Assembly: GCA_033032175.1 (NCBI GenBank)
Contig: CM065316.1
Location: 94,115-158,114, forward strand
Reading direction: 5' to 3'
Length of the DNA: 64,000 nt
Source: Saturnia japonica
Lineage: Eukaryota > Arthropoda > Insecta > Lepidoptera > Saturniidae
The notes under the pieces were generated by a model. The model saw only the letters and a list, made by a program, of their open reading frames with translations. It was not told the origin of the DNA and searched no databases. Of the stretch, positions 42,611-54,837 are shown one piece after another; positions within the stretch are counted from its first letter, which is position 1; each line of letters begins with the position of its first letter. The translations under genes and the position numbers were made by a program.

Positions 42611-43422
42611 AATTATTGAAGAGTTAATTTCTATGGCGCGTTGTAGGATGCGTCGTATATGGCTTGATAGATGTCGCTATATGTCGCTATGTAGATGTCG
42701 CTACATCACTCCCCTCCGAGACCGGAGGTCGATAGCAGGTTGAGTCGTCCATACATCGTGTGATGCTTGCCGGGCCAGTGGAATGTTCCAGTGAGTCTGA
42801 ACCAGATGTCGCATAGTTCACGGTGAGTCGGAACTGTCTGCGTTGATGCCCCAGTGAGTCGGGGTGATGCCCCCAGTGAGTCGGGGTGATGCTCCAGTGA
42901 GTCGGGGTGATGCTGCAAGAATGCTCCAGTGAGTCGGAGTGTTGCAGTGCTGCGTAGTGGCTGGCTGCTGCGTCGACCAGGAGAGAAGTGCGTCTCTGCT
43001 TGCTGACCGGCCGAAGTACAGTGTGCTGTGCCAAGGTCGCTGAGAAGGCTGTGGGTGATGACCAGGAATGCGCGTCCGCTGCATGCTGGTGGTCAGGATA
43101 CCCGTAGTAGCCGTGGATGCTGGCTGGCTGTATGACTCGCTGCTCGAAAACTTGTGGAAGTGATGATGACGTCACGATGTAGCTGTGCGAAGAAGGTTGC
43201 GCTGACGTTCATGCTCGGGATCACCAGTGTAGAAGAACTATTGCAAAGGGAGGATCCCTCCGACCAGGCTGGTGTTATGTCTGGCGGACAGCTGCCCAAC
43301 GGTTTTAGTCGGGTTCTTGTATATATACTTAATTGAAGAGTTAATTTCTATAGCGCGTTGTAGGATGCGTCGTATATGGCTCGATAGATGTCGCTATATG
43401 TCGCTATGTAGATGTCGCTACA
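42611..43422 (-). mobile_element. Internally deleted Ty3/gypsy-like element
   Basis: On the minus strand it has a 195-bp 5' LTR (43422-43228, TGTAGCGACATC...TTCTACA), a primer-binding site TGGTGATCCCGAG at 43226, about 520 bp internal sequence, a purine tract (CGGAGGGGAG, near 42714) and the first 95 bp of a 3' LTR (42705-42611) cut off by the Helitron-like repeat. The internal ORF (43175-42687) begins like a gypsy gag (MTSSSLPQVFEQRV) but soon enters a short tandem repeat. Pol is absent. Confidence 0.75.
42846..42945 (+). repeat. Short tandem repeat, CCAGTGAGTCGGGGTGATG units
   Basis: About five imperfect units of 18-30 bp based on CCAGTGAGTCGG(G/A)GTG lie inside the deleted gypsy-like element. 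On the minus strand they encode repeated THW/PDSL residues. Confidence 0.75.
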
Positions 43423-43580
43423 GACTGATCTCTGAACACGACAAACCAAAAGAAAATCTTACATGTGTTTATCACTATGTGTATGGTGGTCGCGATCGCT
43501 ACCACCCCGCTATATTACTGTATATACACTGACTAATCTCTGAACACGATAAAACAAAAGAAAATCATAGATGGTTTTTT
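43423..43580 (+). repeat. Dispersed repeat with internal unit of about 105 bp
   Basis: The phrase TCTCTGAACACGA(C/T)AAA occurs at about 43429 and 43534 with TACCACCCCGCTATATTACT between. The same arrangement is present in reverse at about 60030-60190. Confidence 0.6.
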
Positions 43581-44980
43581 TCTTTCTCATTGACCATTGT
43601 TCGCGCTTGGTCTCAGAGGGGAGACAGATCGAGGCGCGGGAGGGGCCCGACGAGGAGTGGCGGAACGGGGGAAGCATCTCGGCGCGACCTTTCGCCGGTC
43701 ACTTATTCTCACTGGCTTGATACGACAATACATGTATAACTTTATTTTCGCTTGAAGTGTTATTTATTGTAAACCCCAGCTTCAATCATCATCAACCATA
43801 TCGTTAGCCTAAGGAGCCCTAAAGAAATAAAGCCACTGATGGGTTTGACAGCTTCACCAGGCTTGGGGTCGAGCGCTCAAGGCATTCAGCCGCGAAAGCG
43901 TGAGCAACATGCGCATAAGGGTACCAAAGTGGCCGGACCTCATTTATGGCTGTTACCGCGATTGTGAAAAGGTCGCGAACTGACTAATTCCCTATTCGTA
44001 GAAAATTCAAGCTAAACTAACGCATAAATATATACATGTTCCTGCCTCCTGGGAGAAAGGAATGAACATGTGTATTAGTATTATTAGTATTCTGGAAACA
44101 TGATCGAAACTAACTATCGTAAAAAAAATTAAAAATAAAGGTCTTTTACAGAACCTATGTACTTATGTGGTGTGCACGTATGTATGTATATATTGTGTGT
44201 AAAGATGTTGTGGGTAGCTACGTGATTGCAAATGCAGTGTCACCTGAATCACGCGAGCGGCTGCATGAGTCAAAGATTCTACATCAAGGGGACGGGACCT
44301 AGGCTTGAGTTGCCGCAAGAGAGGGAGGACGTGATGGGTTTGCCGAAGCGAAATTAGCCGCTCGTCCCCTGCGGAGGGAACGGTGGTTTCGCGGGCGTGT
44401 GCGCGAGTACGCTTTGTTTGGAGAGACGGTGGAGTAGTACTTGTTTATTTCTTCGATCTTATAAACAGGATCGGTAAAGATATTCGCGGGAGATGTTCGA
44501 TTTTGGGGTTTAAGTCGCGGCTGCTGTCACCAACTGATTCGACGCAGTGTCGAAGTACGATCGCGTAAGATATCTAATATACGATTTGACCAACGTACCA
44601 AGAGGCTTTGTTAATTTTACGTAAGAATATGGGTTTGGAGGATTTGGAATTTGTTAATGTTGATCTTTGACGTATGTGCGAATGTGGCGCAACTATATGT
44701 CGTGATAGGACGAACACATGTCTTCTATAATGTTAGCTTATGTCTCAGGGACATTTTGCTTAGTATCAAGGGGTGCAGTCTATGTGTATTGTAAATCATC
44801 CCTTATTTTTAAAACGCGAAACACTGTTATTTCTTCCTAAAAGCATAAATATGAATTTTCATATCCGTAAATTTAGAAATGGTGGGTTCTTCATCAAATC
44901 TTTTATCCTCTATTTCACATCTTAAAGTTTTATTTTCACGACATAAGGTAAGCCAATGTCTTTCTTCAAGGTCCAATATA
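43581..44980. other. Non-coding, no feature recognised
   Basis: Mixed-composition sequence with GC-rich patches (43615-43700, 44270-44420) and no supported reading frame longer than about 60 codons. Confidence 0.35.
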
Positions 44981-44984
44981 TCTC

Positions 44985-45105
44985 TATACTAAAATTCATC
45001 AAATTTGGTTTGAATGCGTTCTTTGCAAAAACCTTCATCGCCTATTTCAGGGCATGAACAGGACAGACAGAGTTACTTTCACATTTATAATATTAGTATG
45101 GATTA
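44985..45105 (+). repeat. LINE-type 3' tail
   Basis: The ending GACAGACAGAGTTACTTTCA, CATTTATAATATTAGTATGG is a very common insect retroelement tail. Only the tail is present. Confidence 0.45.
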
Positions 45106-45739
45106 TCTATTTCATTATGCTGTCATTCTCTATGGAGTCATTTACCAATTAAAATAACAAAACATAACAGTAAATTAACCAACATCAGAATAACGACAAT
45201 AGTTTTGATAATACATTTTTGAAATGAATTCTCTTTCTCTATACCTTTCTTTGTTTCTCTTTAACTGAAACATTAGCATGGTAAAAATAACAAAAGATCG
45301 ATTATTGTGGTTAACCACAAATCTGAAAAGTGAATCAAAAAAAGGTCGATTTTTTGGAGAGATCCATCTTTTAGACCTCGATTTTTGAGAATCGATACAT
45401 CAGAGTTTGATTCGTTTTGATATTTTTCGGAATTAATTAGCCTAGCAGCGATGCGGCACTCGATCTAACCTAGGGTGACCCATTATTAATATGGTTTTTA
45501 TATAGATCTAAGGTCAACTCATATTGGAAAGTTCCAAATTCTCTGAAACTGTATATTTTTTAACTTTATTAAACTTTCAATAATCATCATTTCACAAACC
45601 AGTTTCAAAGTTTCAGTTAATTCAACTGAAGAGCTATTTTATACCATTTTTATTGAACAAATGTTCGATGTGATTTTTTAAATTGATATAACTTTTTTAT
45701 TTATAAACTTCATTGAAGTAAAACACTAAATGTTAAGTG

Positions 45740-45968
45740 AACCTTATCACAATATATTAGTGAAAACCGTTTCCAAATCGGTTTAGCCGTTTCTGAGATT
45801 AGCGCGCACAAACGTTGGTAAACAGAGAAACCGACAAACACAAAAATTTTAACATTCATTATTTTTGGTTCTACTGCGTTGATAAAGGCCTCCAATAATA
45901 GTTTTTCTCATATATCTTCTATGTACATCGATCAGTTACGTTTTTATTATATGTATATAGATAGATAG
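45740..45968 (-). repeat. Dispersed repeat tail and ATAG microsatellite
   Basis: TTTCCAAATCGGTTTAGCCG followed by GTTTCTGAGATTAGCGCG is a common dispersed repeat phrase in Lepidoptera. A short (ATAG)n ends it at about 45955-45968. Related phrases (GAAATCGGTTCAGTAGTTTT) recur near 47663. Confidence 0.4.
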
Positions 45969-46029
45969 ATTTTGTCAAGTATCCATTTAGAAGGCGGTAC
46001 ATTATGATCTCTAACAATGCATATATCAA

Positions 46030-47170
46030 TAATATTAGGTTCTTGCAATTTGGAATTCCATTTATACCTTTGATTTAAATTTAATAAATATTCTTTCGAC
46101 CATCATTGCCAAAATTAGAAGCAATTTTTTGAATTAAATTCCATATCTCTAATTTAGTAATATTATAATCAATATAAAATTCATTACAAACATTTAAAAT
46201 AGGTTCTCCAACTAAAAAATAACCTCGGATCAGTGGGAGAGGGTCATCTGCTGACGATGACTAATAACAGAAATAGGCCGTGAATTTAAACATGCTTCGA
46301 TTTGCGATAATATTGTAACTAATTCTTCGTATGTAAGAACACTATCGCCTATGACCTACTTTAAATGATTTTTAGCACAACGAACTTTGGCTTCCCAAAA
46401 ACCTCCATAATTAGGTGCTTATGGCGGTATAAAATGTCAAGTAGTAGATTGTATTGTAAGTAATTCAACTATTTCGTTAGGTAAGTTAGATTTAGCGCGA
46501 TCAAACATTTCGCGTAGTTGTTTATCTGCACCAACAAAATTAGTGCCGTTATCTCTGAAAAGACCTTGACAGTGTCCACGTCTAAAAGTAAATCGACTAA
46601 ATGCGGCGATAAAACCCTTTGCTGTTAAATTAGTTACAGCTTCAATGTGAATGGCGCGTGCCACCATACATACAAATAAACAAATGTAACAAAGGTAGGT
46701 CTTTGCACCACGTCCTGGCAAAAATTTAATGCTAACCAGCCCAGCATAGTCAACTCCGGTTGCCATAAATAGCTTACATGGTTTCAATCTTGTTTCTGGA
46801 AGTTGTCCCATCAGTTGTACTCTAGCTGCTTTGGAATATCTTTAGCATGTCATATAATTCCGGTAGTGTTTTTTGACTTGCTCTCTAGTCCGTAAAATCC
46901 AAAATTTTGACCGTAGAAAATTCAACATGATTTGCGATCCACAATGCAGAGTTTTGTCGTGAGCATCCAATATTAAAAACTGTGATAAGTGAGACTTAGT
47001 AGGTAAAATATATGGATTCCGTGTGCCATAGCTTACGTGGGCCAAATCAATTCATCTACCGACTTTTAATAAGTCATTTTGATCCAAAATCGGACATAGA
47101 GTTCTAAGTACTCTCCTTTTTGGTATTCGAATGAGATACAAAACCTTTGGATATTCAAACCAGAGATGGC
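46030..47170 (-). pseudogene. BEL/Pao integrase relic (second, older element)
   Basis: The minus strand carries, in order, an integrase zinc-binding segment (46842-47045: AHDKTLHCGSQIMLNFLRSK, FWILRTREQVKKHY), the integrase core (46437-46811: ATGVDYAGLVSIKFLPGRGA, IHIEAVTNLTAKGFIAAF, LFRDNGTNFVGADKQL) and a broken C-terminal part (46030-46437) with NSRPIS. It retains both catalytic Asp regions that are missing in the element at 24399. Frames are interrupted by stops and no LTRs were found. Confidence 0.82.
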
Positions 47171-48471
47171 GACTCGATAGAATTTGATGGCCAGATCTTG
47201 AAACTTTGATTAAAATTTGGCGCCAACACTTTAATAATTCTCTAACAAAAATAGTACAATTTTTTATTTTTTATTAATGGTAATAATATTGTAACATAAT
47301 ACGCAGTATAATTATAAAAATATCAGTCACAAACCATTAAAATAATACGGTGATATCGTGAACATAAATAAATATTACGTCAAAAAAAGTAATAGAATTT
47401 ATATTCTAAGAAACAGAACACGGCGCCATCTATTGGGTATATTTGCAATCTAGATGTCAAACAACATTGAAGAATTTTATCGATGAATCAACGTACACCG
47501 CCATCTATGAGAACTTCATAAAACTAAACAGTAAATAAACACTTGCTTAAGAAACAATTCATTGATACATTTTATTCGTTTACATTCACGACATAAGCGA
47601 ATAATTGAGATGATAACTATCCTATCCAGTAAGTTAGACCAAAATACGGCTACATGTGAAATTTGATTGAAATCGGTTCAGTAGTTTTGGAGTTTATTGG
47701 CAACATACATCGTGACACAAGATTTTTATATATATAAGATTGTTGTTGAACAGTTGATGTGTAATGTTGTTGGATTTAATTTTTTTTTTAAAATAAAAAT
47801 AGTATAATTTGCAAAGTTTGCACCATCCCGAATTAAATCTGTTAGAAGATAACATTTCTAATGTTCATCTATAAACGAATTGACGAAAGGAATTTCATAC
47901 AGTCCTTTACTATAAAGCAGAGCCAGTTCAACGGTTTCTAATAAGCTACATCAAATAGTTAAATGGCAATTCCAGTAATAAGACATGATTCGTAAAGTTT
48001 TGACTCGCTTAAAATTTTATTCAAGCATTTTTGACGTGACAACGTCTTATAAATTGGTTTGCCGGGTGACACTTCAAGAAACTGCGTTACGCTCCGCTCA
48101 CGTTATGCGCTCACAATGAGAGCGAGTGAGAGGCACGCGTCCCTTCCACTCGGGCATGGTTAGCCCGCCTAAGAGCGAGAGAGACAGACATAAAGTCGTT
48201 GTCACGTAAAACTTTCGCCCGTATACCGACTTTACAGGCAACCAATTTTTTTATAAAAATAATACAAAAATAATCGTAATAAATATATTTTATAAAACAA
48301 TAAAAAAACAACAGTTCCAAGGGCCACATTCTAACACAAATTATAAAAGGACTTTTTATCTACTATATTACTTGGGTTGTTATTTTTTAAATGTTTTAAT
48401 GTATTATGGAATAGCATTATTCTAGAAAACAGATCACTTATACATATTACAAAAGATAAATAATTTTGAGA
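47171..48471. other. Non-coding, repeat-derived
   Basis: AT-rich DNA with phrases such as GGCGCCATCTATTG (near 47423) and a retroelement tail near 47655-47745. No gene is supported. The right end is the 3' flank of ALP-3. Confidence 0.35.
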
Positions 48472-50974
48472 TTAAGGCCTCAGCACTAGCCGCCACACGA
48501 GTGCAGCTAGCGCGAGTGCGAGCGAGACGGATGCACCGGCTCGCTGGATGGCGGCAGCGTTGCAGGCGTGCAGGCCGGGGCCGATGCAGGCCGCGTACGC
48601 CATGCGGTGTGGGATGTGACTCTGCTCGTAGAGGCCCGTGAACAGGTCGTGGTGCGGCCCGCTCGCGAACACCGCCACGTCGTCTCCGCCGTGCGTCTCC
48701 GACTCCAAGGGAGCGTCCACGTGCGTCATCCAGCGCAGAGTGCCTGCGACCAACATTCCTTGCATAAACACGGTGACAGGCGCCAACAGACGGTCATCTT
48801 TGCCAAACCTTCGATCATTCGCATCATATTTTTTGCTAATAACGCAAGGCATACGTGATACAGTCTACCGGAGAAGTTTATGTATTCAGATAACAACAGG
48901 TATGTTTACACGAGCAGGTTTATCGTACGGTGTCACTCAAAAAAAATTTTTTTTTTATATTGCACCGATACGGTCAACTGCACAGATCTTTTCCAGTATA
49001 CGTTCATTTGTACCTGCCGAGTTGTACTACCTCCGGTAGTCCATAGTGTGTATGGCCGATGTTATATGTATTTTTACACAGATGCGAAGCCTACGTATTG
49101 CCAATACTGAAAGGATGTTATCGATAATACTTACGGTAATTTGATTCGGTGGTGACGTCAGGGCGAAGACCATTCTGGTGCTGGCGGAAGCCTGGGCCAT
49201 TGGTATAGGATAGCGTCATGTAAGGCACGCCATCCCAGTCCAAGTCGCGGGAAACTCCGAGTACATCATGGCCGCGAGGCGAGTACCCATTGAAGGCCAT
49301 GACGTGCGCGTGGTCAGCCGTCACAACGATCAAGGAGTCCTCGTCGGAGAGCAGAGCGGCTGCGCGCTGCACGGCCAGATCCATCTCGATCGTCTCGTCC
49401 AACGCCAGCTCCGGGTAGTTGTCGTGATGCGCGTGGTCGATACGGCCGCTCTCCACAAACAAGAAAAATCCCTTCTCGTTTCGGCTCAGCGACCTGATGG
49501 CGACCTCCGTCAGCTCCGCGAGGGTCGGTTCCGTCGTGAGGTTCGCCTCCATGTGATACTGGAGGTGATTATTCTCGAAGAGTCCGAGCAGATATTCGGG
49601 AGGTGACTCGGATACGGCTGAGAGCTGTTCGCGGTTCCACACATAGGCGTGCGTCAAGTTTCGTGTTCGCTTATCGTTCTGCCATTCTTCGATAAGATTG
49701 CGGCCGTCTATTCTCAGTCCGAAGCCACCCTCCTCGTCGATAGCGGTTACCGGTATGAATTCGCGTCGACCGCCACCCAGAATAACCTGAAATCAGGAGC
49801 AATAGTACAAGTTTGCGTTTTGCTGCGAACCAACAGAAATAAAGTAGGAAAATCAGGCGCACTAACCTTGAACTGAGAGCCGGGGTGTGAGTGCACCAGC
49901 TGATGCGCTATGTCGGAGCAGCGCGCAGGGTCGTGCCCAGCCTCCACCACGCTCGCATCGTTTTCCCAGTTCCGGTTGGCGATCTTTGCATACACCCCGC
50001 CTGGTGAAGCGTGCGTGATGCGTGTAGTGGTCACCACACCTGCATGTACCGAGACAAATCGGAGGTGTGAAATTATGATCGATGAATTAATATTAGTATT
50101 ATTTTGATATTACATAAAACTTTGAAATATAATTATTATTTTTTAAAAAAAAAGGTAAATATGAACGATTCCATGTGTGACTTGTTGCCATTTTATGTTC
50201 CAGATAGAAAAAGTGTACTTTCGACTAAAGACCTTCAGAAATCATTTAAAGGTTAAATGGAGTATTTATTGAAACACTAATCGAATGTAAAAGCCTATAG
50301 ATATTGTGATGGCACTCTAAGCAGGTACCTGCATCCCGTCCATCAGCGAGCGCCCATTCTGCAATGGACTGTACGCGGCTCGAATCAATCAGAGACGCTT
50401 CACAGTCGTGGCGGGGCACGGCTGCCGTTACGCCCAGTGTACCCTGGTTAGCTTTCACGCCGCAGAGGTATGCGGTAGCCGTGCACGCAGAGTCCGGGAC
50501 TTGAGAGTTCACGCAGTACGTCTATGGTGAGAGATCAATGCCACATAGGCAGGTTGATTAAAGAGGGCACGCAGGAACGAATTGCGGCTGAAGTCTGAGT
50601 TCGCGCAAACTTACCTTAGTGAGACCAACGGAGGGGAACTCCTCGAAGTGAAGCGCAGCCTCTTCCCCTGTCTGTCCCCGGCGCTGACCGAGCAGCGTGC
50701 GCGCCGCCGTCAGCGTAGGCACCGACATGCCATCCCCCAGGAACATTACCACGTTGCGGGCGTGTCCGGCGTGACCGTTCGCACTGCGGTCTTTCAGTAT
50801 ACGCTCGATCTGCGCCTGTGCATTGCTCACCCAGTAATCAGCTGTTGCCTCGGCTGCATTTCTGAGCGGAACATTGCCGGAGAGCGGGGAGGACTCGGAG
50901 GAGTGGTAGCGGTCGGGACCCGCCAGCGCACCCTCCAGCGCGAGAAGCAGCAGTAGCGGTGCTGCGGGGATCAT
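48472..50974 (-). CDS. Alp-m: Alkaline phosphatase ALP-3, membrane-type, five exons, 549 aa
   Basis: The coding exons on the minus strand are 50974-50615, 50521-50329, 50039-49867, 49786-49135 and 48743-48472 (360, 193, 173, 652 and 272 nt, phases 0,1,0,1). The signal peptide is [53 protein letters not shown] and HGGDDV are all present. The N-terminal part, exon 3 and the first half of exon 4 have diverged from ALP-1 and ALP-2 ([28 protein letters not shown]). The second half of exon 4 and exon 5, including the [11 protein letters not shown] tail, are almost the same as ALP-1. One oddity is ASGPHHD in place of ARGPHHD next to HGGDDV. The hydrophobic tail ([15 protein letters not shown]) fits GPI anchoring. 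Confidence 0.95.
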
Positions 50975-51011
50975 ATCGTTTTAGCGTTTGTGCTTTGCAC
51001 GTCCACTCTTC

Positions 51012-51019
51012 GTTTATAT
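51012..51019 (-). promoter_or_regulatory. Possible TATA box of ALP-3
   Basis: The minus strand reads TATAAACG about 40 bp upstream of the ATG at 50974. The region is unlike the ALP-1/ALP-2 promoter block. Confidence 0.4.
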
Positions 51020-51170
51020 CGTGCATAGATATCTAATCGTTTCCAGTTTAACTATTTATTGCATGGTTGTAAAACAGAGTGTCGATGCCGTGGCGCGCGG
51101 AGCTGCGCTGGGGCCGCGCTACCGCTGTTATCACATTGTTGTCTGCAATAACATTAAACTGTAACTTATC

Positions 51171-51425
51171 ATAATATACCATCACGCCTGTATCCTGGAA
51201 GTGTTAGACAGAGGTTTACTAATGTACATCCACAATTTGCCGTGTATATTATTAGGTCTCATTCAATAGAGGGCGAGCCTGTTGCGATTAATCGGACACA
51301 TAGCCAACCTCCGCGAAGTTATTGAGATCTTCATAGCAAAACTCAATATCAATTTGCTCGATCTGGGAATTGAACTCAAGACCTCGAGCATAGCAGTCGC
51401 GCTTAGAACCTAATGAGGATAATGC
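51171..51425 (-). repeat. tRNA-derived SINE copy 3 (degraded)
   Basis: It matches the complete copy at 32401-32704 with many substitutions, including CATCACGCCTGTAT at the tail end and ATTGAACTCAAGACCT at the B-box end. Confidence 0.65.
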
Positions 51426-51499
51426 GTCAAAATTATAGAAATGTATTTTTTGTCTAATTCTTTGAAAAAAAAAAAAACTATGTTCGGCAATATACAAGG

Positions 51500-52946
51500 T
51501 GACACTTCGTGAATCACTAAAGAACAAGTTCCGGGAATTTAATATTCCTTAACAATTTAATATATATTCGTCAAAATTTAGATAAGCTAGATTTGTTAAA
51601 GAACAGCACAGTTTTAATACTAGAAATAGACATGAATTAGTCGTACCGTGGTTTAGACTTAGTAAGACTAATTTCAGTTTTATATGTAATAGTGTTAGGT
51701 TCTATAATAAGATCCCCGAAGCATAATACTGATTTATCAGAAAATAAGTTCAAGGACCATGTCAAGCAGGTTTTACTGTCAAAGATTATTATAGAATGGA
51801 TCATTATGTGAATGATAGTGATGGATGACCGTACATTAATTTATCAAGGATGTATTGGGAGGGCAAAGTTAAAATACTAAATTCCTGGAAACTGTTCTTT
51901 AGTGATTCGCGGGGTCTCATATTGTAAATTGCTCGAACTGCCCGCTTTTGTAATATAAATATGGTATCTACCTCAGCTGCTGAATCCCAAAATACCGTAA
52001 GACATTAAGCTATGAAAGTAAGCGAAATAGACTAACCTAGCGGTGGCAATATCTTTTAACTGGCAAATCTTGGCGAATGTAGCAGAGTTTAATTTTCCCG
52101 CCAAGGTTTTAATATGCGGACCCCACTGTAATTTTAAATCAAGTGTAATACCCAGGAAGACAGTATCATCAACTAAGTCTACCAAATTCCCTTCTATCTT
52201 GATACTACTATCAACATGCCGAACATTGGGCAAGGCATATCTCATACATTTAGTTTTGGTTGTATTCAACAGTAAATTATTTAAAGCAAACCATTTCAGA
52301 TATTTTAATTAAAGTATTGTTTAATTGCCTAGCCTCTGAATCTTTTTTTTTTTCAATTTGAATATAAGTGAAGTATCGTCTACAAAAAGAACCATGCCAG
52401 CAATATTTTCAACCACTAGCGGTAGATCGTTTATATAAAACGAGAAACAAAACGGTCCTAAAATCGAGCCCTGAGGAACGCCTATTCTAGCTAAAGATCC
52501 AAAAGAGGTTGCCCCATTTATACTTATTTTCTGACAGTGGTCTGTTTAATAAGAGATCAGCAGGTCGAGAGGTCTCATGCACACCATAGTGTTTCAGCTT
52601 AAGCGTACTGTGGTCAATGCAGTCGAAGGCCTTGACTCTCCAAGAACACACCAATTGCATCCCGCGTTCCTTCCCATGCCCTAGATATATGACTTAGCAG
52701 CGTTTCACCAGCGTCAGTGGTTGATTCTTATTTCGTGAAATCATCCTGCCTACTATTCAAAATCTCTTGCGCCTTGAAATACTCTACTAGCCTCTGCATA
52801 ATTTTCTCAAAAATCTTATTAATCAAAGAAAGTACAGATATTAATCTATAATTTCCAAGACTACTTCTACAACCTGATTTAAACAGAAGAACTACTTTAC
52901 TTACTAATTTTCATTAGATTAGAGATAGTTCCTGTATGTATGCACT
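51500..52946 (-). pseudogene. LINE relic copy 2, 3' and RT C-terminal part
   Basis: It is the same CR1/jockey-type element as 30426-31800. The fragment 51973-52269 holds RT C-terminal sequence (DDTVFLGITLDLKLQWGPHI, KTLAGKLNSATFAKI, YFHSLMSYGI). Further RT sequence up to 52930 is badly broken. The element is interrupted by the solo LTR at 52947. Confidence 0.75.
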
Positions 52947-53147
52947 TGTGGCGACATCTACATAGCGACACATAGCGACGTCTATCGAGCCACATAAGAC
53001 GCATCCACTATCCTACATTGCGCTATAGAAATTAACTCAATCGTTGAGTATATATACAAGAACCCGACTACAACCGTCGGGCAGCTGCCCGCCAGACATA
53101 ACACCAGTCTGGTCGGAGGATCCTCCGTTTGCAATAGTTCTTCTACA
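52947..53147 (+). repeat. Solo LTR of the gypsy-like element, with target duplication
   Basis: The 201-bp TG...CA sequence is homologous to the 5' LTR at 43228-43422 and is flanked by a 4-bp direct repeat CACT (52943-52946 and 53148-53151). It lies within the LINE relic, with LINE sequence continuing on both sides. Confidence 0.88.
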
Positions 53148-53151
53148 CACT

Positions 53152-53530
53152 TATTAAAATTATTAGCCAGATATGGTCAAATATTGACTATTAAGGGCTG
53201 ATACTACTACCGAATTGCCTCAAAATTCTTCAGTATGTTATAAGTTTAATTGTTTAAAAGCCCTTATTATTAATTATACATGCACTAATGGGTGGAAAAT
53301 TAAATTTAGAAGTTTTTGGTTACTGCTAAAAGTATATTTGTCAAATAATCTTGGAAAATAGAACTCCTCTGAACTGTTTGATATTTGTACTCCTTCAACA
53401 TTTAGATTTAGTGAATTATCATTTTTCCTATTTTTTCCTGTTTCCTTTTTTATAATATTCCAAATAGTTTTGATCTTATTACCACAGTTAAATTTTTTTT
53501 TATACCGCCTTTGCAGCTGCACTGAAACGT
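53152..53530 (-). pseudogene. LINE relic copy 2, 5' part
   Basis: It continues the LINE beyond the solo LTR. The minus-strand frame 53274-53522 includes KIKTIWNIIKKETGKNRK, the segment usually found ahead of the RT domain in these elements. Confidence 0.65.
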
Positions 53531-54798
53531 TTAAAAATTTTTGGAATAATTTCTAACAATGGAACAAATCTGTACGGGACGCGATGTGCGACAGTATGTG
53601 TGAATAAACTGCAGCGTTTGCGTATGCTGCGCATCATGTCTCTTATAAGCCGGGTTTTATAATAATGTTAAAATCAGTGTTTGTTATAATACAGCATCGA
53701 CGACACTCATTCGGGAAGTTTTATTTATCACCCACGAATCTATCATTTTATCATTAATATCACACTGTTGGGCACGAGTCCCTACATAATCATTAGTTGT
53801 AAATGATTTTCTATCATTTAAATCATATAATAATCAATAATAATAATAATAATCACACGCACACTCACACTCCCACTCACATTGAGATATAGAAACACAT
53901 AATACTTCATAATGATATTTTTTATGTATATAAATATTTAACCGCTGCATAACAAACAAAATTTAATAATAATTGTTTCGTAATTGGCACCACATGATTG
54001 CAAAACATAACAAATGTATATTTTGTGTTAAATGTGCTGTGAAGCAATATGTACCAAATAAATAAATAAATAAATCTCTACTTTTGATAATTCCTTTGGT
54101 TTTCAATTCACCAAAAACCATATTTTTCTAACACTTGTTACCTTTGTTGGGCACTGTTTACTAAATTCAGTATATATGATATTAAACAACCCGCTGCAGT
54201 TGGTATTCGGATCTTTATCATATGAAACCTCTCTAGATAATTGCTGTTTAATATTGATATTTAAATAATCTAGTCTAGATTCTGAAATAAGTGTAACCGT
54301 TCTCTGATAATCACTGCTGCTTCTGTCACAATTTATTTCAACGAGCTGACCTTTACGGTCAGACCTTATGTCATTAATAATACTAATACAAATTATTTTA
54401 TAGTTACTATAATAAAAATGTTGTCTATACAAGACGCAGTCTGGGTTGTGATTCTTGTTGGCTTATTAAAAAGCGGATCTGTTAAATGAATTAAATAGCA
54501 ATATGAATTTAGGGACCTCTGTCACCACAGAGTAAAACTGACTAATTGACATTAAGTATTCTTATTAAAATTGCCTCCATTGTTTGCAAGAAAAGAAATA
54601 TATTTGAAGCTGGAGTTCTGTAATATTTTCTTATTGATCTCATCTTTATACAAGGCAAGGAAACAAGATATTTGTTGGAATGCTGCAAAACGAGATCATT
54701 CAGTATTTCTTTAGTATTGACATATCAAACGATTTGTGATGATATTATCTCTGACAGCCGATAAGATCATAGTCATCAATATAGAGAAACATTGAGAA
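53531..54798. other. Non-coding upstream of ALP-4, with microsatellites
   Basis: It holds an (AAT)n-like run near 53835, a CACACTCACACT run near 53855 and (AAAT)n near 54057-54075, the last looking like a retroelement tail. A minus ORF (54103-54432) has no recognisable domain and is not called. Confidence 0.4.
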
Positions 54799-54837
54799 AT
54801 GCGCAGCAGCCAGTCGGCCCCGAGCGACGCGACGAAC

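Noticed and set aside
54103..54432. 109-codon minus-strand ORF upstream of ALP-4
   Set aside because: No recognisable domain, AT-rich composition, no splice or promoter support.
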